Source: CAVUWL01 sp963787415 | GTDB taxonomy: Bacteria; Actinomycetota; Thermoleophilia; Solirubrobacterales; 70-9 | DNA: 64,000 bases | Reading direction: 5' to 3' | Assembly: GCA_963787415.1 (NCBI GenBank) | Contig: CAWBCO010000002.1 | Location: 124,001-188,000, forward strand | Shown here: positions 55,145 through 63,679 of the stretch, piece by piece | Layout: every line of letters begins with the position of its first letter | Numbering within the stretch: position 1 is the stretch's first letter | Position numbers and translations under genes: made by a program | Notes under the pieces: model-generated | What the model saw: only the letters and a program-made list of their open reading frames with translations | Databases searched by the model: none | Told to the model about the DNA's origin: nothing

Positions 55145-55151
55145 TGAGCTA

Positions 55152-57193
55152 TTACTTCTTGACCAGCTTGACCGTCTTATTCTGAGTCTTGGAGACGCCG
55201 CCGGTGGGAGTGAAGCTGACGGCGACCTTAACCTTGACGCTGCCCTTCTTGTCTAACTGGGACTTGGCCTTGCCGCTCGAGACAATCGAGAGCTTGACCT
55301 CGCCTTGTTGGGAAGGCGCCTTCTGGACCTTCTTTACGTCCTTCCCGCTGAGCACTAGTGTGCCCGGACCCGGAACGTTTACGGACTGTGTCGCGGTCCC
55401 CTGCTTGGTGTTCGTCTTGAACTTTCCAAAGCTGAAGGCGTTTGAGGGTGGCGGCGCAGGGCTGGGGGCACCGGTGCCGCTCAGGGATGCGGTGAGCGCC
55501 TCCGAACCAAGGCCGAGACGCAAAGTGGCGGTCTTCGCGCCAGCGCTATCGGGGGCAAAGCGGGCACCGAGCTGGCACCCTTCTCCGGGTCCCAGCGTCG
55601 CCGCGGTGCAGGTGTCGGTGGAGAGTCTGAACTGGTCGGGGTTGACCCCGCCGATGGCGGCGGTGCCGAGGGTGACCGAGGTCTTGCCCTGGTTGGTAAC
55701 CATGAAGGCCTGGGAAGGGCCAGCGCTGTTTTCAATTTGGGAGCCGAAATCGTGCTGACTTGGACTGAGCGCAATGTCGGGAGCCACCCCGAGACCATTG
55801 AGTTCGATCTGCACTATCCCTTCTTCGCCTCCGATGAAGGTCAGCTCGGCGTTCTTGACGCCGGGGCCGCTCGGCTGAAAGCGCACTACCGCGGTGCAGC
55901 TGGCGCCCGGTTCCAGCCGAGCGGCCGTGCAGTCCTCTTCGAGCAGCTGAAAGCTGCCGGCATCTCCTCCGGAGATAAGAGTGAGGAAAAAACCACCAGG
56001 GATATCGCCGTTATTGGTCATCGTGATTGTGCGGGTCAGAGCGCTGCTGCCGACGGTTGCTTCGCCGAAGTCAGCTGGATTGGGAGCCCCACTGAGTTCT
56101 GCCTGGCCGCCGGTTCCGCTCACTTCGGCGCTGAAGGTGGCGCCGTTGTTGGCGCGGGCGCGAACCTGGGCTTCATAGAAGCCAGTTTGGTGGGGATCGA
56201 AGTGGACTTCGATCGAGCAGGTTTCATTGGGCGCCAGCGTCGCGCCGTAGCAATCGCTTGTTCCAATGTAGAAGTCATTCGATCCGCTGCCGGCTATTTC
56301 AAGGGAGACCTGCGCCGAGCCTTCGCCGGTGTTTCGCAGCTGCATCGTCGTCTGGGTGCTGCCTTCCTTGACCGGCTGCAGCCCAAATTCATAGCTTTCG
56401 GGTTCGAAGCTGAAGTGAGGGGCCGATGAGATTCCAAGCAGTTCGACGATCTGTTCACCGGGGTTTCCTTCGGAGCGGACGTGAAGGAAGGCCCGCTGTT
56501 CTCCTTCGCTGCCGGGGGAGAAGCGAATCGAGATCTTGCAGCTCTGCCCTGGAGTGAGGGAGCTGCCGCAGTTGCTGCCGTTGGTATTGAAGGAGCTCGA
56601 CCCGCACCTTCGATGTTTGCGCCGTAGATTGTGACCGCCGCTTCGCTTTCGTTGGCGACGGTCACCTGGCGTTCGGAGTTGGAATCAACCGTCGTCGCCG
56701 GGAAGTTCAGCGGCGACGGTGAGACGGTCAGCTCTTGGGTCAAGCCGCGACCGCTGAGCGCCGCCGTTGCCGGGCTGTTTTCGGCCGTGCTGAGAATTTC
56801 AAGCTGGGCTTCGCGAAGGCCGCTTTCGCTTGGGCGGAAGCTGATGTAGAGCGAGCAGCTTTGTCCGGATGAAAGGGTCGGAAAAAGGCAGCTGTCATTT
56901 TCGACGGAGAAGTCATTGGCATTGGGGCCTGTCACCGAGACCGCTTCGACGTTGATTTCTTCGGGGCCATTGTTTGTGAATAGGAACTGCTGCTGAGGGC
57001 CCCGTTGTCCAACGATGACGCTGGGAAAGGTTTCCGCGGGAGGATTGATGCTGGCGCTCGCTTCCGCTGCCTGACTGACGGCAGGGAGCACAAGCAGGGC
57101 CGCGCTTGATGCGAGGAAGAGACTCAGGAGGGCGAAGGCGTGGGACGCTCCCCGCCTCGGGCGTCGAGAGGTGCATCCCAAAGCTATCGGCAC
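55152..57193 (-). pseudogene. secreted choice-of-anchor D (ASH/HYDIN-like) repeat protein, one frameshift
   Basis: About 680 residues. Signal peptide 'LFLASSAALLVLPAVSQA'. Repeated beta-sandwich units of about 105 residues have the pattern 'NFPATTVDSNSERQVTVAN', 'NDFSVENDSCLFPTLSSGQS' and 'CSLYISFRPSESG', the choice-of-anchor D type; about five units fit. The frame shifts near 56606: one missing base joins 'YGANIEGAG' to 'SSSFNTNGSNCGSSLTPGQS'. The C-terminus is Lys-rich ('VSKTQNKTVKLVKK'). Probably an adhesive or structural surface protein. Confidence 0.82.
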
Positions 57194-57364
57194 AAAGTCA
57201 TCTTCAACTTGAGAGAACCGCCCAGCTGGCCTTGACGGAGGTGCTGCAGGCGCTACTGCCTCGCTCAGCTCTCCCGTGTAGCGGCACCAGATCCAGTTGA
57301 AAGTCGGCTTCCACGCGACTGTCCGCCCCTCAAGCCGCGCGTCCCAGAAGCCGTCGTCTTCCTT

Positions 57365-58390
57365 CTACCAGCTCGCAACGCTGGTGCTCTTGAGCGAACC
57401 CTTGCCGCTCGCTCCCTTGATGCTCTCAGCCGCTGAGCCGGAAGCCGCCTTCGGCGCTTCATAGCGCCCAAGCTCGCCAACCTCAAGCAGACGGTCCCGC
57501 TGCCAGATTGAGCGCTGGGCAAAGGCACGGTTGTGGTCGTAAATGCACTTGCGCAGTCGCTGACTTCCCATCTCAACTAGCCGTAGCTGGGCAATGAAGA
57601 TGCGATCGTCTTTGGACACTTCCTCGTCACTTGGCTCGGGCATATCGAGGACATCAATTGGGAGGTTCTCGTCGCGTAGAGAGTCTGCGATCTCCAAGAG
57701 CTGCTCTTCGAGTTCGCCCGCCGTAATCCGGTCCCGCTCGTGACGTGCGACCGCGTCGAGATGAGCGACTGCGCGCTTATGCCACCAACCTTGGAGTCGT
57801 TTGACCAACGCCGGCCGTCTGTGCTGTTTGACGCTCTTGCGTACAGTCCGTTCAAGAGCGGGCTGAATATCCACCGCGGTCGCAGCTCGGTCGATGACAT
57901 CGACTCGCTCGAGAAACTCCCGCCGCGCCGTTAAATCAAGGTCGAGGAAAGCACGGTAGTAGTCGACGTTTGCCGTGCTGGTCGACTCGCGAGCGGTCCG
58001 TTCCAGGTCCCGCAGAGCTGCTGCCACGTCACGCCCCTCACCGACACGCAGCCTTGCGGCGGCCGTTCCTGCCTCCGCGACAGCAAGCAAGATGAGCCGG
58101 ACATGGTTTTCGCTCGGCTCGACAAGCCAGTTGTAAAGCGTCTTCCAGAGGTCGGGGCTCGCATCGGACAAGGTCCTTTTGGGATCGACCGTGTGCTTGC
58201 TTTGCAGCTTTGCCGTCGGGTCGTCCGTTGCGGTGTCGTGGAAAACGATGTCGTCGAGCGTCTCAAGGCTCAGCGCGAAGTCGTCTTCATCGTCCATCCG
58301 CTCCAACGCCGCGAGGAGCGCATAATCAACCTGAGCGAGATAGCCGAGAGCAGGACCAGCGGCGCTGAACTTCGAGGATGGCTCGGTCAC
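57365..58390 (-). CDS. ABC-three-component-system-type protein, orphan
   Basis: 341 residues from GTG 58390. 'GPALGYLAQVDYALLAALER', 'LSLETLDDIVFHD', 'AKLQSKHTVD' and 'LSDASPDLWKTLYNWL' form the N-terminal part; the C-terminal part has 'LRDENLPIDVLDMP', 'DDRIFIAQLRLVEMGSQRLR' and 'DHNRAFAQRSIWQRDRLLEV'. From memory this matches C-terminal-domain proteins of ABC-3C conflict systems, which act with an ABC ATPase and a middle component. Neither partner is in the window, and the usual C-terminal extension after 'GELGRYE' seems replaced by a Ser/Lys-rich tail. Likely a stranded, truncated component. Confidence 0.65.
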   Translation of the reverse strand: MTEPSSKFSAAGPALGYLAQVDYALLAALERMDDEDDFALSLETLDDIVFHDTATDDPTAKLQSKHTVDPKRTLSDASPDLWKTLYNWLVEPSENHVRLILLAVAEAGTAAARLRVGEGRDVAAALRDLERTARESTSTANVDYYRAFLDLDLTARREFLERVDVIDRAATAVDIQPALERTVRKSVKQHRRPALVKRLQGWWHKRAVAHLDAVARHERDRITAGELEEQLLEIADSLRDENLPIDVLDMPEPSDEEVSKDDRIFIAQLRLVEMGSQRLRKCIYDHNRAFAQRSIWQRDRLLEVGELGRYEAPKAASGSAAESIKGASGKGSLKSTSVASW

Positions 58391-58446
58391 AGGGGCCGAA
58401 TCTATCCCGTGCGCAGAGTGCATGAGTAATTGGCGGCTCTTAAGCG

Positions 58447-58675
58447 CTACCCGAGATGCCGAACGAGATCCTCGATGCTCGAGGTCGGCGTCGCGCAGGA
58501 TGCCGACGAGGGTGCCGCGGCGGATTTCCCGATGCAGAGGGACGACGAGCGCGTGCCTGCGCCCGACCTTCTTCAAGCGGACGTGGCTGCCGCGTTGGCG
58601 GACGACTTCCCAGCCATCCTTGCGAAGCGCCTTGATCAGGCGCTCGCCGGAGACGACCGGCTGACGCGGGCTCAC
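58447..58675 (-). pseudogene. HicA-family toxin, frameshifted
   Basis: GTG 58675 overlaps the HicB stop as GTGA. 'SGERLIKALRKDGWEVVRQR', 'GSHVRLKKVGRRHALVVPLH' and 'RGTLVGILRDADLE' are HicA, with the catalytic His in 'GSHVRL'. One surplus base at about 58477 breaks the end; without it the frame reads 'ADLEIEDLVRHLG' and stops at 58447, a normal HicA length of 75. With it the frame runs on into the downstream gene, creating an artificial fusion. Confidence 0.82.
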
Positions 58676-58890
58676 GCCGGCAGGGAAATCGAGCGGCGAA
58701 TCACGCCGCTGTCGAGCGGTTCGCCGTCTTCGCGCAATCCCTCGACGTAGAGAGCGACCGCCTCGTTGGCGTTCGCCATCGCGTCGTCGAGGTCGTCGCC
58801 CTGGGTGTGAAGACCGGGAAGGTCGGGCGCGTAGACGTGGTAGCCGCCCTCGTCCTGAGGCTCGAAGACCAGCTCGATTTCTCGGTGCAT
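58672..58890 (-). CDS. HicB-family antitoxin
   Basis: 72 residues from ATG 58890. 'LVFEPQDEGGYHVYAPDLPG' and 'HTQGDDLDDAMANANEAVAL' form the HicB partial RNase-H-like fold; no C-terminal DNA-binding domain is present, as in short HicB proteins. It precedes hicA, the reverse of the classical order but common. Sits about 50 bases from the integrase stop. Confidence 0.9.
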   Translation of the reverse strand: MHREIELVFEPQDEGGYHVYAPDLPGLHTQGDDLDDAMANANEAVALYVEGLREDGEPLDSGVIRRSISLPA

Positions 58891-58940
58891 CTGGCATAAC
58901 CGCTCCTCTCTAGCTTACGCGAGCTTGCGGGCCTGCTGGC

Positions 58941-60130
58941 CTAGCTGGCGTCGTTTTCATCGTCGATTGCATCGCCGTCCTCTTCCTCGTCCTCCTCGGC
59001 GAAGGCTGCCTCAGCCCAGCGGGCGCCCTGGACCGGATCGGGCGCGTAGTCGGCGTAGATTTCGGTCGTCTTGTAGTCGCGGTGGCCCATCCACTCCTGA
59101 ATGGTCCGCAGCGGCGCTCCAGCGGCGGCCATCTTCGTGCCGAAGGTGTGGCGGAGGTCGTGGAAGCGGATCGAGCGGACGCCGGCCGCCTCGATCGCGA
59201 CCTTGAAGCGCTTCCTCATCTTGGAGGAATCGAACGGGGAGCCAGTCTCGGGATGGCAGAAGACGAGATCGTCGGCGCCGGTGTAGTTGGAGCGCTTGAG
59301 GTGCAGTTTGAGTTCGGTGGCGACGCGCCCGGGCATCGGGACGGCTCGGCTCGATCGCTTCGTCTTCGGGGTCCCGAAGCGCCCGCGGGTGTAATTGCGG
59401 CGGACGCGGATCAGGCCGGCCTTCCAGTCGACGTCTTTCCAGCGCAGGGCAATCAGCTCGCCCTGACGCAAGCCGGTCATCGCGGCGGTCAGGTACAGCG
59501 GCCGCTCGACCGCGCCCAGAACGTCGTCGGGGATCTCGAGTAGGAGGCCCTCGAGTTCGTCCTGGTCGATATAGCGAATGTCAGGGTTGTGACCGGCAGC
59601 TCGCGGCCGTTCGGCCGCGGCGACCGCGTTGCCCGATGCCCAACCGCGCTTCTCCGCGAAGGCAAAAAGGCCGTGGAGGAAGTTCAGGTGGTTGCTGATC
59701 GTCTTCGGCGAGCGGCCCGCCTTCTTCATCGACGAGACATAGCCTTCGATGTCGGCGCCGCCGTAGCGATTGATCGTCTTCTTCGGCAGCCCCGCGCTGG
59801 GCTTCTGTTCAGGATGCCTCCGCAGTCCTGAACCGTCGACGGCTTGCGTTCGAGGAAGTCGCGGACGTGGGCAATGTAGGCGTCGCCGACCTCGCGCAGG
59901 GTCAGGCGCTCTTGTGGCGTCTGCCTTCACCTCGCGCATGAGCCGGCGCATCTCCTTCTCGGCCTGGGCCTTAGTAAGGCCCTCGCGGCTGCCGCGCTTG
60001 CGCTGTCGGCCGATCTTGCGCTTGACCTGGCGGTTGCCGACGTACCACTTCGCGTACCAGGAGCCGCGATGCGGATACAGCGAACCCGAGCCTATGCGCG
60101 CCGCTGGCTCGATTTGCTCATCGGGTCCAT
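58941..60130 (-). pseudogene. tyrosine recombinase (phage/ICE integrase), several frameshifts
   Basis: ATG 60130 (or 60121) begins 'MSKSSQRR', and a frame change near 60090 leads to 'GSGSLYPHRGSWYAKWYVGN' and an arm-type N-terminus. Around 59760-59930 the best frame moves to 'QERLTLREVGDAYIAHVRDF' and 'LERKPSTVQD' before returning to 'KKTINRYGGADIEGYVSSM'. The catalytic domain is clean: 'MTGLRQGELIAL', 'HDLRHTFGTKMA', 'WMGHRDYKTTEIYADY' (Arg, His-x-x-Arg, His, Tyr). At least three indels disrupt the N-terminal half. Confidence 0.85.
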
Positions 60131-60136
60131 CCCTGC

Positions 60137-60371
60137 CTAGACGCGCCCTCCCGGCGACTCGATCTGTTCGAGCCAGCCGAGGATCGACTCCCGCCGGTAC
60201 CGACGAGACTCGCCCGAGCGAAACCGTCGGGATGCGACCTTCCCGGGAGAGTTGCCAGATGTACTCGTGCGAGACGCCGAGGAGGTCGGCAACCTCATGC
60301 GCTGTCCACAGCGCACTTTCGGGGCCGCTCGATGTCGCGGGCCCGCCGCGCAGGCGGTCAACGGTCGCCAT
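60137..60371 (-). pseudogene. excisionase-like helix-turn-helix protein, one frameshift
   Basis: ATG 60371 reads 'ALWTAHEVADLLGVSHEYIW' and 'QLSREGRIPTVSLGR', the MerR/Xis-like DNA-binding motif. One surplus base near 60210 then shifts the frame; corrected it continues 'SRRYRRESILGWLEQIESPG' and stops at 60137, giving about 77 residues. Immediately followed by the integrase gene, the normal order of an excision module. Confidence 0.72.
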
Positions 60372-60622
60372 CGAGGCTCCTGAGGTTCGAGCGCTGGATT
60401 GCATGCGAGGAGGAGCCGCGCCGAGTCCGGCCCAATCGTCTTGTTGCTCCATGGCGTATGAAGCTCAGGCTGCGTCGGATTGACCCCCCGGCCGAAGGCG
60501 CGGACAATTCGCGCAGGCAATCCAGCCGCGGAGAAGCAATCGAGGCGACGAGGTCCCGCCTTCTCACCAAAGAGCCTCGTGCTCCTCTCGATCAAAGAGT
60601 GGATCGTGAGCCGGCTGGAAAG

Positions 60623-60648
60623 CGCCCTCCTTCGGGGGCGTTTTGTTT
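60623..60648 (+). terminator. rho-independent terminator
   Basis: CGCCC and GGGCG pair around a TCCTTCGG-type loop, followed by TTTTGTTT. It reads rightwards although no plus-strand gene precedes it, so it may be left from a sequence displaced by integration. Confidence 0.6.
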
Positions 60649-60707
60649 GGTCGTGTGAGCGCTTCGGGGCTTCCGTCCGGGACGTCCCCAGTCGCCAGCG
60701 TACCGCG

Positions 60708-60897
60708 CTACTGCTGAGGATGGCCGTCGCGCTCTCGCCACCGAACGAGCAGATAGAGCGCGCAGTACGCCAAGACTATTGAGCCCGTCGACACGTTTCC
60801 GCTGACTTCATGTCGGAGGTTTCCAACGATGAGAATCAGGCAGATGATGAAGCAGGTAAGGATCGCAGACCGTGGGCAGCCGTGCCGTCCGGTTCAT
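60708..60897 (-). pseudogene. small two-helix membrane protein, frameshifted
   Basis: A minus-strand frame reads 'SAILTCFIICLILIVGNLRH', 'EVSGNVSTGSIVLAYCALYL' and 'LVRWRERDGHPQQ' with a stop at 60708. It lacks a start; an ATG at 60897 in a neighbouring frame ('MNRTARLPTV') would serve if one indel is allowed near 60865. The hydrophobic pattern is convincing, the family unknown. Confidence 0.4.
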
Positions 60898-61201
60898 CGG
60901 CCAGCAAGGGATCGCCATCACCACTTCCGCGTCAACCACATTATGGCCTTCGCTACCTCGCGTAGCCGCCCGTGCTCTCTAGGTTCGTAGGCAATATCGA
61001 ATGAGCGAATCGCCTGAGGCCCCGCAACGCTGACCCTACTTAATCGTGACGTTCACCTTGGAGCCCGCGGCTAGAACAGTCCCCGGCTTGGGCTTCTGGA
61101 GTCTTGACCTTCGCCGAGCTGCTCTTTTTGCCCTTGACCTTGCCGAGCTTGCATTCGGCCTTTAGTAAGCGCCTGCTTGGCGGCCTTGAGCTTCTTGCCC
61201 T

Positions 61202-62992
61202 TCAGCTTGGGGACGGTAGCAACATCACCGGCGGAGGGGGAGGTGCGGTGTAAGTGAACCGATCGGCTGTGTTGGTCGCGCTGGTGCCGGCTACGTTGGT
61301 GACGGTGGTGTCAACCGCCCCTGGGGTTGCATCAGCAGGTGCGATAGCAGTGATCTGGGTGTCGGACTTGACAGTGAAGCTCGTGGCAGGAACAGCTCCG
61401 AACTTGACCGAGCTGGCTTCTGTGAAGTTCGTGCCGGTGATCGTCACAGATGTAGCTGCAGTGGTCAGACCCGTCGAAGGGGCGATTGAGCTGACCGTGG
61501 GGGCCGAGACGACGGTGGCGGTTAGATTGGCCACGTCTTCTTCTTCCGTGGCCTTCGGCAGTGATCGTTTCCCTGTCGGCTGCTTCGCCACTAGGGGGGA
61601 AATAACCGCCCAGGTACTCCCGCGCTTGTTGTACGGACCCCAACTCAGGCTGCGGCCGGCAACCTCGAGGGTGACGCGGTGTCCGAGCGCTTCGAGTTGG
61701 GCGATGAGGCGTTTGGTGGTGCGTTCGGGGTCGCGGCGTTGGAAGTAGTCGCCGCCGAGGTCGCGGTAGAGCTCGCCGGTTGTGAGCATGTGCCAGCAGG
61801 CGCAGAGGATCGAGTGTTTGACGGCGCCGAGCGCTTTTTTGTGGCCGCGGCGGGGGCGGAGACGGTTGTATTGCGCGGCGAGGTAGGTGTCTTTGCTGCG
61901 CACGGCCGCGAGCGCGGCTTCTTCGAGTGTCCAGTCGAGCCACTTCGATCCGTTGCGGGTCTGACCCGAGCGGCGCCGCCCGGCGGACTGGTCGTTGCCG
62001 GGGCACTGGCCGGCCCAGCAGGCGAGGTGCTTGTCGGTGGGGAAGGCGGTCATGTCGGTGCCGATCTCGGCGACGATCACCTCGGCGCTGCGCCGCTGAA
62101 CCCCGGGGATCGAGCAGAGGAGCTCAACGGCCGGGGCGAAAGGGGCGATCTGCTCCTCGATCGCGTCGGAGAGCCCGTCGATCTGCTCGTCGAGGAAGTC
62201 GACGTGGGCGAGGATCGCTCCGATCCAGACCGCGTGGATGCGGTCGAAGCGGCCCTCGAGCGCTTCCCTGAGCGCGGGCAGCTTCGCGCGCAGCCGGCCA
62301 CGGGCCAGCTCGGCAAGCACCTCGGGGTCGGTCGTGCCTTCGATCAGCGCCGCGAGCATCGCCCGGCCCGAGACGCCGAGGATGTCGGTCGCGACACAGT
62401 CGAGCTTGATCCCGGTGTCCTCGAGCGCTTTGTGGAGCCGGTTGGCCTCCCGGGCGCGCTCCTGGATCTGCGTCTTGCGGTACCGGGTGAGGTTCCGCAG
62501 CGCCCGGATCGGCTTGGGCGGCACAAAGCTCGCCCGCAGCAGCCCCGCCTCGGCAAGCTGGCACAACCAGGCCGCGTCAGAGACATCGGTCTTGCGGCCA
62601 GGCACCTGCTTGACATGGCGCGCGTTGACGAGCAGCACGCGAACTCGTCCTCGAGGATCGCCCACACCGGCTTCCAAAACACCCCTGTCGCCTCCATCGT
62701 CACCTGCTGCACACGATGAGCAGCCAGCCAGTCGCGCAAGCCCAGCAGGCCGCGCACCGTCGTCGCGAACTCCGCAACATGCTGCTCGCGGCCCCTGCCC
62801 TCCGTCGGGCACCCGCACACACGCGGTCACCTGCGCCTTGTGGACATCAAGCGCCGCCGGGCGCTCAACGATCGTCTCCACAACCCACCTCCTCGGGACT
62901 CGACGGACGAACGTCGCCCAGGGGCCTCGAGAACTGACGAGTCTGACAAGCGTGCTCATGGCAACAGTCCGGAGATCCGGGGAGACCCACAC
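61202..62992 (-). pseudogene. IS110-family transposase reading into the TIG domain
   Basis: The transposase proper starts near 62885 ('VETIVERPAALDVHKAQVTA'). It has the RuvC-like DEDD domain and the C-terminal Transposase_20 part ('LCSIPGVQRRSAEVIVAEIG', 'LACWAGQCPGNDQSAGRRRS'). Between about 62806 and 62636 the correct sequence is in another frame ('VAEFATTVRGLLGLRDWLA', 'VTMEATGVFWKPVWAILEDE'), so a plus-one and a minus-one change compensate. The family normally ends after 'LIAQLEALGHRVTLE'; here no stop occurs and the frame continues into the host gene's TIG domain to 61202. The open frame is thus a chance fusion. Confidence 0.85.
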
Positions 62993-63090
62993 GCCAAACT
63001 AATCTCGGGCTCACCAGCACCAAGAGTGAGCGGCGTTCGGCAGACGACACACCCCCGATCATCACCCATTTTCACCCGCCGCAGGCCGGC
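61560..63090 (-). mobile_element. IS110-family insertion sequence, ends approximate
   Basis: The element lies between the two halves of the module C gene. IS110 elements usually lack terminal inverted repeats and target duplications, so the ends cannot be set by eye; they lie within about 30 bases of the given values judging from where paralogous coding sequence stops. Confidence 0.6.
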
Positions 63091-63679
63091 GCGGGGCGCC
63101 CAGGAAAACTGACAAAGAACCCGGTATCCGCTTTGTTGCCAGTTTCGAACTCGCAGGCGTTGGGCGTCGTTCTTGGCGTTGTCGTCATCGCTCCCGATAA
63201 TGTCGCCAGTCTGAACCGGGATACTTGTCTTGAAGGTATTGAGAGTGCTTGGGATCAATGCTCGCGGCCCGTCGTGGCCCACAACGAGGTATTTTTCACT
63301 TCCCAACGGCCGATATACCTTGAAAGTCTCGGTCTGACCACTCCTTCCGCCGCATTCGTGCTCCAGGACGTGATCACACCTGGGGCAGCTACCGTCGAAG
63401 CCGTTGCAGCGGAGCCGGTTGGCGCCCCGTCATAGGGGCCTGCGACGGACATGCGGTCGGATTGCTAGGCGCCAACTGACCTATCGTTACGGGGGCCGCC
63501 TGGCACTTCCAGCCGGGAAAAGCATCAGAGCGCCCACGGCCGTTGCGGCACCAGGAATGCGAGGGCTCGGACAGGGACGGGAGCTCTGGACGATGAGCTA
63601 AGTTTCTTCATGGCGCGGGAGACTAACCCAGTGTCCGGTACAACGGGGAAGCTTCGGCCGATCAGCTCGCTGAGACGGC

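Larger units (their letters stand above)
61036..63611 (-). pseudogene. secreted TIG/PASTA-domain surface protein, module C, interrupted by IS110
   Basis: ATG 63611 starts 'MKKLSSSSRAPVPVRALAF'; after one indel comes 'ATAVGALMLFPAGSAQAAPV', after another 'GVITSWSTNAAEG' and then 'FKVYRPLGSEKYLVVGHDG', 'STLNTFKTSIPVQTGDIIG' and 'CEFETGNKADTGFFVSFPG' near 63090. The frame resumes beyond the transposase with 'VANLTATVVSAPTVSSIAPS' and a TIG domain (61550-61220), and ends with the PASTA-like unit (61200-61036), which itself has single-base changes at about 61100 and 61164. At least six frame changes plus an insertion: clearly dead. Confidence 0.8.

Noticed and set aside
60555..60592. Possible tRNA 3' end (…CCCGCCTTCTCACCA) as an integrase attachment site
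   Set aside because: The CCA-like end is suggestive next to an integrase and a terminator, but there is no TTCRA loop, no pairing T stem and no matching 5' acceptor strand.
61679..62719. 346-codon open frame on the plus strand
   Set aside because: It is antisense to the IS110 transposase; long opposite frames are common in GC-rich genes and the product has no recognisable domain.
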